Source of the DNA: Phytomonospora endophytica
Lineage (GTDB): Bacteria > Actinomycetota > Actinomycetes > Mycobacteriales > Micromonosporaceae
Assembly (NCBI RefSeq): GCF_014202425.1
Contig: NZ_JACHGT010000007.1
Location: 124,001 to 188,000 of the forward strand
Reading direction: 5' to 3'
DNA length: 64,000 bases
Shown here: positions 39,152 to 48,222 of the stretch, in pieces
Layout: the number at the start of each line of letters is the position of its first letter
How positions within the stretch are numbered: position 1 is the first letter of the stretch
Position numbers and translations under genes: made by a program
The notes under the pieces: generated by a model
Seen by the model: only the letters and a program-made list of their open reading frames with translations
The model's database searches: none
Told to the model about the DNA's origin: nothing

Positions 39152-40258
39152 GTGTCTGCCGAGCCCATCGCCGCCCCGCACGCCTCCGCGCCCGTCGTCC
39201 CCGCTCCACGCGACAGTCCGGAGGCCGCGCCGGCCGACCGGCCCCCTCGCGAGCACCGGCACGACATCGACGTCCTGCGGCTCATCTGCGCCGTCGGGGT
39301 CGTCATGGGGCACGTCGGCGGGGACTACCTCATGTCCGTCGACGTCGATCCCGCAAAGGGTTCCGCCACGTACTGGACCGGCATGGTCTTCGACTCCTTC
39401 AGCCATTTCGCGGTCCCGATGTACTTCGCGATCGCCGGCTGGGCGGTACTGGTCGGCGCGCCGCCGAAGGACGGCAGGCGCCTGGCGCAGCGCCTGGTGC
39501 GCGTCGTGATCCCGCTGTTCGTGTGGACCGCGATCTATCTCGCCTGGGGCCGTCTGAACGGCACGAACGGCGGCTCGTCGGCCGAGTTCGCCTGGCAGTC
39601 GCTGCTCGGGACGATCCGGCCCGCCTACCACCTCTGGTATCTCTACACCTACGTCCCCGTCGTGCTCTTCCTCGGCTTCATCGTCCTGCTGAAGGCCGGG
39701 AAGCGGCCCTGGGGCATCGCCCTGGCCCTGCTCGGTTTCGCCGTCGCGGGCAAGCACACCGGCGACCTCGCGCAGTTCACCGGCTGGGAGCTGCCCACCT
39801 TCGCCTGGGGCTTCGGCGTCTACCAGGTCGTGTACGCCGCCGCCGGTGCGATGGTGCTGGCGTTGCACAACCGCAGGCTCCCACGCTGGGTCTGGCCGCT
39901 GGTCGCGACCGCGGCCATGGGCGGCGTGATCTGGTACCAGCACGCGGTCCATTACGTGATCCCGAACTCGAACCTGATCACCGCCGCGCTGATGCTCGGC
40001 GTGGCCCTGACGATCAGCCGGATGCGGGTGCCCGAGCGCATCCGCCCGCTCGTGGGCAAGCTGGGCGGCGCCGCCCTCGGCGCCTACATGGTCCACGTGC
40101 TCGTGCTGCGCACCCTCAGCGACTGGATCGCCCACCCCGGCCACGGCTGGTTCCCGGCGATCGCCGTCGCGGTGGGACTCACCGCGGCGACGCTCGTGAT
40201 CGCCTTCGGCGCGAGCCTGCTGTGGGGAAGGCTGAAACTGCGCCGGCTGCTGGGGTAG
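39152..40258 (+). CDS. Acyltransferase-3 family membrane protein
   Basis: 368 aa, about 10 TM helices. Family motif near the start is HDIDVLRLICAVGVVMGHVG, carrying the catalytic histidine (GHVG). These enzymes O-acylate sugars on the outside face. Because it lies 2 nt from the convergent glycosyltransferase of a nonulosonic-acid cluster, acetylation of that polymer is a reasonable inference. The two stop codons share a small GGGTAG/CTACCC palindrome at 40253-40266. Confidence 0.83.
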   Translation: MSAEPIAAPHASAPVVPAPRDSPEAAPADRPPREHRHDIDVLRLICAVGVVMGHVGGDYLMSVDVDPAKGSATYWTGMVFDSFSHFAVPMYFAIAGWAVLVGAPPKDGRRLAQRLVRVVIPLFVWTAIYLAWGRLNGTNGGSSAEFAWQSLLGTIRPAYHLWYLYTYVPVVLFLGFIVLLKAGKRPWGIALALLGFAVAGKHTGDLAQFTGWELPTFAWGFGVYQVVYAAAGAMVLALHNRRLPRWVWPLVATAAMGGVIWYQHAVHYVIPNSNLITAALMLGVALTISRMRVPERIRPLVGKLGGAALGAYMVHVLVLRTLSDWIAHPGHGWFPAIAVAVGLTAATLVIAFGASLLWGRLKLRRLLG

Positions 40259-40260
40259 GG

Positions 40261-41241
40261 CTACCCGCCGGTACGGGCGGCCGTGCCGGCACGGCGCCGC
40301 AGCTTGCGCAGGACCCGGCTGCGCTCGTGGTTCATGTCGAGGAGGGTCCGTTCCAGGATGTCCTGCGGCATGCGGCCCAGCGCGTCGGCGGCCATGCGCT
40401 TGAGGCGGCGCCCGGCGTGCGCCTCGTAGCGGCCTGCGGTCATCACGTGGAAGGCGATCATCGCGCAGTACGTGCGGACGGCCTTGGGCAGGAAGCGTTC
40501 GGCCTCGGCGTCGTCGCCGACCATCTCCAGAAGCGCGTCGTGCGCGGGCAGGAAGTCGAGCTGCCGGACGTCGCCGATCTGGGTCAGCGAGGTCGTGACA
40601 CCGCGGCGGTAGAAGACCCCGAGCAGCCCGGCGACCGCGAAGGTCTTCGCCGTCAGGTGCAGCCGCCAGGTGAACAGCCGGTCCTCGGCGGTCCGCAGGT
40701 TCTCGTCGAAGCGCATCCCGCCGTCGGCGAACAGCCCGCGACGGTAGATCGCGGCCCACACGAAGGGGTAGTCCACCATCGTCTCGGAGTCGGCCGGGGT
40801 GATCACGTCGCGCGGGTTCAGGACCCACCCGCGCGGGGCGCCGGGAGCACGCACGGCCGTGCGTTCCAGCCCTTCGACGCGGACGTGGTCGGTCCGCACG
40901 AAATCGCAGCCGAGCCGCTCGATCGCACCGACCAGTTCCGCGAGATACCCGGGCCGGTACCAGTCGTCGCCGTCGAGGAAGGTCAGGTACTCGCCCTTGG
41001 CGGCGTCGATGCCGCTGTTGCGGGCCCTGGCGATGCCCCTGTTCTCCGGGTGCCTGATCACCGTGGTGTCGTGGCGTCCCCGCGCCCAGGCGTCCAGGAT
41101 CCGGCTCGTCCCGTCGGTGGAGCAGTCGTCGACGAGGAGGAACTCGGTGCCCTCCGACGCGTTGGTGGCCAGCCCGCGCAAGGTGTCGCGGGCGAGATCC
41201 ACCACGTTGTAGAACGGGACGATCACGGACAGCTTGGTCAC
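40261..41241 (-). CDS. Family 2 glycosyltransferase
   Basis: 326 aa. GT-A fold: SVIVPFYNV start, LLVDDCSTDGT and the metal-binding D-x-D in LTFLDGDDWYRPGYL. The second half has the substrate-binding ED motif in LRTAEDRLFTW. It is the last gene of a five-gene operon, starting at GTG in a GTGA overlap with the gene before. It probably adds a neutral sugar or a phosphopolyol to the nonulosonic-acid polymer. Confidence 0.88.
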   Translation of the reverse strand: MTKLSVIVPFYNVVDLARDTLRGLATNASEGTEFLLVDDCSTDGTSRILDAWARGRHDTTVIRHPENRGIARARNSGIDAAKGEYLTFLDGDDWYRPGYLAELVGAIERLGCDFVRTDHVRVEGLERTAVRAPGAPRGWVLNPRDVITPADSETMVDYPFVWAAIYRRGLFADGGMRFDENLRTAEDRLFTWRLHLTAKTFAVAGLLGVFYRRGVTTSLTQIGDVRQLDFLPAHDALLEMVGDDAEAERFLPKAVRTYCAMIAFHVMTAGRYEAHAGRRLKRMAADALGRMPQDILERTLLDMNHERSRVLRKLRRRAGTAARTGG

Positions 41242-42269
41242 TTCGGTTCTCCAGTCGCGGGTGTCGGCGGTACGGTCGCCAGGCCATGCCGGACCCTGGC
41301 CGACCCGGTCACCTCGGCGAGGAAGCCGGCCGCGTGCTCGCTCGCGTCCGCCGTGAGCCATTCCGGCCCGATCTCCTGGATGACCACGTCGACGCCGGTC
41401 CCGGCGAGCATCAGCGGCAGGGTGTGGACCATCGTCGACGGAAAACTGATGACGGTGCGCGCCGTCGGCCCGGTGCGGGCGTGCAGTTCGAGGGGAAGCT
41501 CGGGGTGGACCACCTCGACGCCGGTGCTCGCCACGAGCGCGGCCAGCTTGTCGGGGCTCTCTCTGCGGTGGGCGAGGTACCGGGTCACGCCGTGCCCGGT
41601 GACGAGACGCTTGACGCCCTCGAAGTAGGCCTCCCGCGAGACGACGCCCGTCTCGACGAGGGAGGTGCCCAGGAGGTCGACGGTGTCGATGACCTCGGGC
41701 GGCCCGAAGCGCGCCTTCGCCCACGCGTAGGTGTTGACCGTCAGCCGCACGCCTTCGGGCGCCGTCACCTCCAGCGAGGTGAAGACCTCCGGTTCGCGCG
41801 CGGCGAGCCACCGGGTCGCGCGCAGGGCGCGACCCGGTGGCCGATGCGTGCTGTGCCAGCGGACGAGGGGCCGTCGCCCGGCGAGCCGGGCGACGAACTC
41901 GATGGTGGCGGTCCCGTCGTCGACGACGACGACCCGCCGTGCCCGCGACAGCGGCAGAAGCGACTGCGCGAGCTGCGAGAAGGGATCGCCGAGGACCAGC
42001 GTGGCGGCGCGACACACCCGCGCCGACAGCACCGCTCCGCAGCGGGCCAGTTCCCGCATCCCGTCCCGTGGCGAGTACAACGACACCGTCAGGCCTTCGG
42101 CCCGGGCCAGTGCCGCCATCGCCCGCAGCTGCTCGCGCGCGGCGGCGGCCCGCGGGAGGATCACCGCGGCCGTCACCTCGCGCGGGTCGGCCGTTCCGTC
42201 ACCGTGGGTCCACTCCAGCAGGTTCAGGATCTGTGCCGGGCTTTCGAGCAGCGCGAGCGTACGGGTCAT
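41238..42269 (-). CDS. Sialyltransferase-like protein (GT52/GT38 type)
   Basis: 343 aa. It has the two motifs shared by bacterial sialyltransferases: D/E-D/E-G as VVVVDDGTATIEF, and HP as VVHPELPLE, plus YLAHRRES. The gene sits between neuB-like and GT2 genes with overlaps at both ends (ATGA, GTGA). It most likely moves a nonulosonic acid from CMP to the growing polymer. Overall similarity to named enzymes looks low. Confidence 0.72.
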   Translation of the reverse strand: MTRTLALLESPAQILNLLEWTHGDGTADPREVTAAVILPRAAAAREQLRAMAALARAEGLTVSLYSPRDGMRELARCGAVLSARVCRAATLVLGDPFSQLAQSLLPLSRARRVVVVDDGTATIEFVARLAGRRPLVRWHSTHRPPGRALRATRWLAAREPEVFTSLEVTAPEGVRLTVNTYAWAKARFGPPEVIDTVDLLGTSLVETGVVSREAYFEGVKRLVTGHGVTRYLAHRRESPDKLAALVASTGVEVVHPELPLELHARTGPTARTVISFPSTMVHTLPLMLAGTGVDVVIQEIGPEWLTADASEHAAGFLAEVTGSARVRHGLATVPPTPATGEPK

Positions 42270-43183
42270 GCCGGTTGCTGCTCCATGGACTCGGCGACCT
42301 GGCCGGGAACGCGGCGCAGCTTCTTCATCGCGGCCTTCTCACCTTCGTAGACCTGCTTGACACCGTCGCCGAGAGACGCCTCGACGGTGCGGATGTCACG
42401 CACGAGGCGCTGCAAGCCCTGCGGCTCGACGGAGGCGGCCTGGTCGGAGCCCCACATCGCGCGGTCGAGGGTGATGTGACGCTCGATGAACACCGCGCCG
42501 AGCGCGACGGCGGCAACGGTCGTCTGGAGGCCGGTCTCGTGGCCGGAGTAGCCGATCGGCACGTTCGGGTACTCGCGCTCCAGCGTGCCGAGCATGCGCA
42601 GGTTCAGCTCGTTCGTCGGTGCCGGGTAGGTGCTGGTGGTGTGGCAGAGCAGGACGCGGTCGCTGCCGAGGACCTCGACGGCGTGCCGGATCTGCTGGGG
42701 CGTCGACATGCCGGTCGAGGCGACGATCGTCTTACCGGTCTCGCGCAGACGGCGCAGCAGGTCGTCATCGGTCAGGCACGCCGAGGCGACCTTGTGCGCC
42801 GGGACGTCGTACGGCTCCAGGAAGTCGACACTCGGGACGTCCCACGGCGAGGCGAACCAGTCGATGCCGCGCTTGCGGCAGTGCTGGTCGATCGCGTGGT
42901 AGTCGTCGGCGTCGAACTCGACCTTGTGCCGGTAGTCGAGGTAGGTCATCCGGCCCCAAGGGGTGTCACGCTCGATCCCCCACTGGTCGCGGGGAACGCA
43001 GATCTCGGGGGTGCGCTTCTGGAATTTGACGGCGTCGCAGCCGGCGGCCGCGGCCGCGTCGATGAGGGCGAACGCGTTGTGCAGGTCGCCGTTGTGGTTG
43101 ATGCCGATCTCGCCGGTGACGTAGACGGGGCGGCCGGGGCCGACCTCGCGGTCACCGAGCTGACGCATTCGAACGGTGGTCAT
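42266..43183 (-). CDS. NeuB-type nonulosonic acid synthase without SAF domain
   Basis: 305 aa. TIM-barrel synthase condensing PEP with a mannose-type sugar. Conserved parts: GEIGINHNGDLHNAF, DAVKFQKRTPE, and metal/PEP site in ERHITLDRAMWGSDQAAS. It ends after the barrel; the C-terminal antifreeze-like SAF domain (about 60 aa) of NeuB is missing. ATG at 43183 follows the fused synthetase gene by 7 nt. The product could be Neu5Ac, Kdn or a phosphate; the adjacent HAD domain suggests a phosphorylated product. Confidence 0.88.
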   Translation of the reverse strand: MTTVRMRQLGDREVGPGRPVYVTGEIGINHNGDLHNAFALIDAAAAAGCDAVKFQKRTPEICVPRDQWGIERDTPWGRMTYLDYRHKVEFDADDYHAIDQHCRKRGIDWFASPWDVPSVDFLEPYDVPAHKVASACLTDDDLLRRLRETGKTIVASTGMSTPQQIRHAVEVLGSDRVLLCHTTSTYPAPTNELNLRMLGTLEREYPNVPIGYSGHETGLQTTVAAVALGAVFIERHITLDRAMWGSDQAASVEPQGLQRLVRDIRTVEASLGDGVKQVYEGEKAAMKKLRRVPGQVAESMEQQPA

Positions 43184-43190
43184 CTCGCGT

Positions 43191-44399
43191 TCAGTTCCCT
43201 TCCAATGTCGAGCCAAGCAGCCACGCCGCGATCTCGCGGATCGCGCCATGTCCACCGCGCGTGCCGGTCACGGCACGCGCGGCCGCCCGTACGACCTCAT
43301 GGGCGTCGGCGACCGCTACGGGCCATCCGACAAGGTCGAAGCAGGGCAGGTCGTTGACGTCGTTGCCGACGTAGAGCACCCGTTCGGGCGCGATCCCCTC
43401 TTCCTCGCACCAGCGTTTGAGGGCGATGTCCTTGCGGTCGATGCCGTGCAGGACGGGGACCTTGAGCTTGCGGGCGCGGGCGGCCACCACCGGGTTGGTC
43501 TCGGTGGACAGGATCAGCACCGGCAGTCCCGCACGGCGCATGGCCGCGACGGCCAGCCCGTCACCGCGGTGGACGGCGACGATCTCGCGGCCGTCGGCGT
43601 CGATGAGGACCCGGTCGTCTGTCTGGGTGCCGTCGAAGTCGAGGACGACGGCGTCGACGTCGTCCTGGGACGGGGTCCTGCCCCGTTCGAGGAGCGGCGC
43701 GAGCGCGCGGGCGCGCAGGAGGTCCGAGGGGTCGTCGATCTCCAGGGCGCGGGCCGGGTCGGTGGGGACCAGGGCGACACGGCCGAAGAAACGGTGGCCG
43801 TGTTCGCGCAGCCCATCGGCGCGCATCGCGTAGGCCGCGCCGGTCTCCAGGAACTCCGCGGGCCGCTGCTGGCGCATCGCGCGGTGCGCGGCGTCGTGGT
43901 TGACGCCGTGCACCCCCTTGATGGGGCCGCCGTCGGTGTCGCCCTGCCGCCAGACGAAGCCGTGGAAGGGCGCGGCGGTGAAGGAGGTGTCGGCGCCGTC
44001 GTCGAGGATCGCCGCGACCACACCGTCCACATCCGACGCCGTCAGGAACGGGCTCGTGCACTGGACCAGCACGACCACCTCGGTGCCGGCTCCCCCGTCA
44101 AGGGCGTCCATCGCGTGCAGCACCGCCGCCTCACTGGAGGCCAGGTCACCGGAGATCGCGGCCGGGCGCATCACCACCTCGGCACCGGCGTGCCTCGCCG
44201 CCGCGGCGATCCCGCCGTCGTCGGTCGACACCGCCACCCGCGTCACACGGCTCGCCGCCAGACACGCCGCCACCGCGCGCGCCACCAAGGGCACACCCGC
44301 CACCGGCGTCAGGTTCTTGCCCGGTACCCCCTTCGAGCCACCTCGCGCGGGGATCACCACCAAAACGCTCAACGCATCACTTTCCGTAGAGGAACTCAC
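43191..44399 (-). CDS. CMP-nonulosonate synthetase fused to HAD phosphatase
   Basis: 402 aa. Residues 1-235 are a NeuA-like cytidylyltransferase (VVIPARGGSKGVPGKNL, VQCTSPFLT). Residues about 245-402 are a KdsC-type HAD phosphatase: VLDFDGTQTDD (nucleophile Asp), LILSTE, and GNDVNDLPCF. The same fusion is known where Kdn-9-phosphate is dephosphorylated and then CMP-activated. GTG at 44399 overlaps the previous stop (GTGA). It supports a phosphorylated pathway to Kdn or a related acid. Confidence 0.9.
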   Translation of the reverse strand: MSSSTESDALSVLVVIPARGGSKGVPGKNLTPVAGVPLVARAVAACLAASRVTRVAVSTDDGGIAAAARHAGAEVVMRPAAISGDLASSEAAVLHAMDALDGGAGTEVVVLVQCTSPFLTASDVDGVVAAILDDGADTSFTAAPFHGFVWRQGDTDGGPIKGVHGVNHDAAHRAMRQQRPAEFLETGAAYAMRADGLREHGHRFFGRVALVPTDPARALEIDDPSDLLRARALAPLLERGRTPSQDDVDAVVLDFDGTQTDDRVLIDADGREIVAVHRGDGLAVAAMRRAGLPVLILSTETNPVVAARARKLKVPVLHGIDRKDIALKRWCEEEGIAPERVLYVGNDVNDLPCFDLVGWPVAVADAHEVVRAAARAVTGTRGGHGAIREIAAWLLGSTLEGN

Positions 44400-45757
44400 A
44401 ACTGACCCCACCGGCGGATCACCGGCGCCAGCCGGTGCGCGGCGACCCGGTACACCGACCGCAGCGACCGCCTCGTCAGCCGGCGCACCGCGAGGCGCCC
44501 GGCACCCGCGGCCTCGGCCGCGACACCCGGCCGGGGCGAGCCGTCGGGCTCCAGTCCCTGCCGGGAGAGCAGACCGCGCAGGTAACCCCCCGCGCGGGAC
44601 ATCGTGTAATAGGGATCGAGACCCGGCAGGCCCTCGCCGTCACGGCGGGCGATCAGCTCGCCTACGCGCGCACGGACCGGCGCGAAAGGATCGACGCCGG
44701 CGGCCAGGACCCCGTTGCGCCGCAGCCAATCCGGGTCGGCGACGGGGTTGTCCCCCTCGTCCAGCTCATCCCAGGACGCCAGGCAGCCCGAGGACACGAA
44801 GTGGTGGTTGCCGAGGGACTCCCGCACACCCAGATCGGTGAGGATGACCGTCGGGATGCCCCGATGCAGCGACTCCAGCGCCGCGGTCGAACTGACCGTC
44901 ACCGACAGGTCGGTGCGGTCGAGGACCTCGCCCATGTTCCCGTAGACCAGCGAGAGGTTGCCCGGAGCGTTCTCCAACCGCGCGAGGAGACGCTGGTAGG
45001 GGAAATCCTCCAGGTGCGTGGTGTGCTCCCCGGGACGGCTGCGCAGCTTCACCAGCACGTCACGCTCAGGATGCAGCCGCGCGTGCCGCGCCGCCCGCTC
45101 CAGGATGTAGAGCCGCTCACCGCGCAACGCCGGAGAGGACGGCTGGGCGGCGAAGCAGACCGTGTACCGGCGCTCGCCGCGCGTGACCGCGTCCGGGTCG
45201 TAGGGGGCACCGGAAAGGAAGGGGAGGCCCGTCTCGACGACCGACTCGGCGGGGACGCCGACGGCGGTGAAGACCTCACGGAAACGGTCGGCGTCGAAGA
45301 CGCTGTTGGCCAATACGACGTCGGCGCCGGCGCGCAACAGAAGCCCGTCGGTCATCTTCTCGTAAACGACGCCGACATATCCCGTCACGACGACCGGGCG
45401 CTTCCGGCGGCCTTCCCAGGCCTTGGCGAAGCCGTGCATCGCGCTCTGCGCCACCCCGCCGGGGGCGGCCAGGATCACCACGTCGGCCTCGGCGAGCGCC
45501 GGGTCGGTGAGGAAGTCGGCGAGCGGCGCCTCGGCGAGCTCGTCGGGGCGAACGCCCACCTCATCAAGCTGGCGGGCGGTCGGAGTGGCCCTGGCGTGCA
45601 GGAACCGCGCCGTCAGGTGACACCCCGGGTCGACGCGGCGCGCCAGCAGCGCGCCCCACTTCCATCGGGTATCGGAATCGGCGAGGACATCGATCCGCAA
45701 CGGTCGCACCGCCGGGGATGATGCCTGCGATCCGGCTGTCGTTGGTCCGGTCGGCAC
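44396..45757 (-). CDS. DUF6716-type putative glycosyltransferase
   Basis: 453 aa. GT-B-like shape: N-terminal half with LADSDTRWKWG and VVILAAPGG, C-terminal half with VTVSSTAALESLHRGIPTVIL, typical of a nucleotide-sugar-binding Rossmann domain. First gene of the minus-strand cluster. GTG start with TAGTGT 7 nt upstream and no SD, so probably leaderless. Likely builds the polymer or its primer. The family name is from memory. Confidence 0.68.
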   Translation of the reverse strand: MPTGPTTAGSQASSPAVRPLRIDVLADSDTRWKWGALLARRVDPGCHLTARFLHARATPTARQLDEVGVRPDELAEAPLADFLTDPALAEADVVILAAPGGVAQSAMHGFAKAWEGRRKRPVVVTGYVGVVYEKMTDGLLLRAGADVVLANSVFDADRFREVFTAVGVPAESVVETGLPFLSGAPYDPDAVTRGERRYTVCFAAQPSSPALRGERLYILERAARHARLHPERDVLVKLRSRPGEHTTHLEDFPYQRLLARLENAPGNLSLVYGNMGEVLDRTDLSVTVSSTAALESLHRGIPTVILTDLGVRESLGNHHFVSSGCLASWDELDEGDNPVADPDWLRRNGVLAAGVDPFAPVRARVGELIARRDGEGLPGLDPYYTMSRAGGYLRGLLSRQGLEPDGSPRPGVAAEAAGAGRLAVRRLTRRSLRSVYRVAAHRLAPVIRRWGQL

Positions 45758-45975
45758 CGAACGGACACTAGGGCGGCTTCAGGTGAGTTCGCCTAAGGCA
45801 AATCCAACGCGAGGTAAACAACTCGCGTACATAAGTTCCCGGCCGCCGAATCGCCTTATCGGCCCTCTCACGCGCAATAAAGCCGATGTACTCTGCACGC
45901 GACTCCCGCAGAACAGCAGACCGCGGACCGACCGGCGCCGCTCCTCGACGCGCGCCCCGAACGCCAGGAGCACTC

Positions 45976-47403
45976 GTGAACGACACGGCCGCGGCCGCGA
46001 CCGACGGCGGCGAGGACGCCACCGTCCAGCTGTTCCTCGCGTCCACTCTCTACGGGGCGGCGACGCTCGCGGCGGCGATCGACGCCGGGGCCTTCGGTGA
46101 GCGCGCGGCGCGGCGGATCCTGCTGGTGAGCACGAACACGCCGATCCCGGAGACGAGCACGGCGCTGGACGCCGCGCCCGGTTTCGCGCCGATCGCGCGC
46201 CGCTTCGACGAGGTCCTCGACTGGAACGCCACGATCCATCCGCAGCACCCGGCGGCGTGGGCTCCGCAGCCGGAGGACACGCCGATCTGGGAGCGGCTCC
46301 TGCGCGACCGCTGGGGTCTCGGGGAAGCGCCGGTGCGGCTGGTCGTCGAGTCCATTCAGGGCAATCCGGCGAGGGCGGTGGTCGACATCTTCGCCGACAG
46401 CGCGGTGGACCTGTACGCAGACGGGCTGATGAGCTACGGGCCGACGAGGGTGAAGATCCCCGGCGGTGTCGGCGGCCGGGCCGTCCGGTTGCTGCACCTG
46501 GACCTGGTGCCGGGTCTGACGCCGCTGCTGCTGGCCGAGCACGGTGTCGTGGCCGAGCAGGTCCCGGTGGAGGCGTTCAACGCCGTCCTCGCCGAGGTCG
46601 GCGAGGACTCCCCCGTCGACCTGCCCGCCCAGACCGGCCCCGCGCTGATGCTGGGGCAGTACCTCGCCGCGCTGGGGATCCTCACGGCCGCCGAGGAGGA
46701 GGCACTGCATCACCGGATGCTCGCCGGTCTGCTGGCGGCCGGGTACCGGTCGATCATCTTCAAGCCGCACCCGAGCGCGCCCGGCGGCACCGCCGAGACC
46801 CTCGCCAAGGCCGCGGCCGACAAGGGCGCCGAGCTGACGATCGTCGACACGCCGGTGCTCGCCGAGACGCTCTTCGCGCGACTGCGGCCGTCCCTTGTGG
46901 TCGGCTGCTTCTCCACGGCGCTGTTCACGGCCGCGACCTTCCACGGGCTGCCGGTGGCGCGGGTGGGGACGGAACTGCTGCTGCAGAAGCTGACGCCGTA
47001 CCAGAACAGCAACCGCGTCCCGGTGACCATCGTGGACGCGCTGCTGCCGGATCTGGAGGCGAAGGGCTTCGCGGCGGCACCGCTGGACGTGTCGCCCGCG
47101 CGGATCGCCGAGACGCAGGCGCTGGTGACGGCCGTGGGCTACTGCATGCAGTCGCAGAACCGGCCCGACCTGCGCGAAGCCGCGGCCGCATTCCTGACCG
47201 CGCTGCCGAACGCGCGCATCCCGCGTTACTTCCGTCGGCGCCGGCTGACGGTGCTCGGCCTGCCCGGGGGCGTGCAGGGGCGCGCGGTCATCCCACGCAA
47301 CCGGCTGACGCGCGGCGCGATGCGGACGGCGAAGGCACTGGTGCGCAAGGGGAAGGCGCTGAAGGGCGCGGAGTCGGGTGAGGGGTTAGAGGGGCGGGAC
47401 TGA
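45976..47403 (+). CDS. Polysialyltransferase-family protein
   Basis: 475 aa. Resembles the alpha-2,8-polysialyltransferase family, with A-D-G in place of the D/E-D/E-G motif (LYADGLMSYG) and an HP motif in IIFKPHPSAPGG; the CFSTALFTAATFHGLP block binds the nucleotide in relatives. A basic C-terminal tail may contact membrane. GTG start with CCAGGAG upstream. It reads away from the five-gene cluster and would polymerise the CMP-activated acid. Its 3' end overlaps the next gene by 178 nt antisense. Confidence 0.8.
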   Translation: MNDTAAAATDGGEDATVQLFLASTLYGAATLAAAIDAGAFGERAARRILLVSTNTPIPETSTALDAAPGFAPIARRFDEVLDWNATIHPQHPAAWAPQPEDTPIWERLLRDRWGLGEAPVRLVVESIQGNPARAVVDIFADSAVDLYADGLMSYGPTRVKIPGGVGGRAVRLLHLDLVPGLTPLLLAEHGVVAEQVPVEAFNAVLAEVGEDSPVDLPAQTGPALMLGQYLAALGILTAAEEEALHHRMLAGLLAAGYRSIIFKPHPSAPGGTAETLAKAAADKGAELTIVDTPVLAETLFARLRPSLVVGCFSTALFTAATFHGLPVARVGTELLLQKLTPYQNSNRVPVTIVDALLPDLEAKGFAAAPLDVSPARIAETQALVTAVGYCMQSQNRPDLREAAAAFLTALPNARIPRYFRRRRLTVLGLPGGVQGRAVIPRNRLTRGAMRTAKALVRKGKALKGAESGEGLEGRD

Positions 47404-48164
47404 GGACCTAAGGTCTTCGGGCCGATGAAGGTCTCCAGGAGCGCGACCGAGTGCTTCTTCGCGACGGAGACGACGTTGTACCGGCTGTAGCGCCACTCCG
47501 CGCCGACGAGGTCGAGGGCCCAGCCGCAGAGGGCGAGGATGTCGGCGGACTCGTTGGCGAACTGGTAGCGGACGTACTCGTAGCGTTTGCCTTTCACCGT
47601 GGTGTGGTTGACGCCGCGCCAGCCGTCGGAGTGGATGAGGCCGCGCAGGAAGGGCTTGGGGTGTGCGGTAAGGATGTCGCGCTGCCAGTGTGCGAGGACG
47701 ATGGGGCGCTCGTGCTTGCGTCCCCGCCCGTGCTGAGGGAAGAGGCAGGGCCAGTGCCGCGAGTGCGACTGCACGACCGTGCACCCGCCTCGCGTCACGC
47801 GGCCCGTCCGGTTCGGCAACACGGCCCGCATGGCTTGCGCGCACTCAACGAGCAGGTCGGTATAGGCGGCCGTGCAGGAGATCCGCAGCCGTGGCGTGTC
47901 ACGGACCGCGGAGATGTCGCCGTCGCCGAGGTACAGGCCGAGGAGATAGGCGTAGCTCACCGGATCGGCCGGGAACCCGGCCGGATCATCGCACCGAAAG
48001 CAGGATGCGCCCCAGGGGTGAGTAGGATCGTCCGTGGCGAAGACCTTGCGGCACCAGTCCCGGACGGTGGGGCACGGAAGTCCGTGGGCGCGAGCAGTTT
48101 CGGCTATGGTCGCCCCGCCCGCGTACATTTCACGGGCCTTGCGGCGAAGCTCCAGCGAATACAT
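47226..48164 (-). CDS. HTH plus LAGLIDADG-like protein with extended C-terminus
   Basis: 312 aa. Residues 5-45 form an HTH (GGATIAETARAHGLPCPTVRDW); a Cys pair follows (C55, C58). Two LAGLIDADG-like helices occur at about 73-84 (YLLGLYLGDGDIS) and 172-184 (FLRGLIHSDGW). The recognisable body ends FIGPK at residue 250, almost exactly where the convergent polysialyltransferase gene stops; the last 60 residues are antisense to that gene and look like read-through. A short tRNA gene lies 58 nt upstream. It may be a homing-endonuclease relative or a regulator; function is not known. Confidence 0.7.
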   Translation of the reverse strand: MYSLELRRKAREMYAGGATIAETARAHGLPCPTVRDWCRKVFATDDPTHPWGASCFRCDDPAGFPADPVSYAYLLGLYLGDGDISAVRDTPRLRISCTAAYTDLLVECAQAMRAVLPNRTGRVTRGGCTVVQSHSRHWPCLFPQHGRGRKHERPIVLAHWQRDILTAHPKPFLRGLIHSDGWRGVNHTTVKGKRYEYVRYQFANESADILALCGWALDLVGAEWRYSRYNVVSVAKKHSVALLETFIGPKTLGPQSRPSNPSPDSAPFSAFPLRTSAFAVRIAPRVSRLRGMTARPCTPPGRPSTVSRRRRK

Positions 48165-48222
48165 GGAACGACCATCGCCGACAGGTACGACAATTCTTAA
48201 GACGCCGCTTCGAAAGCATGAT

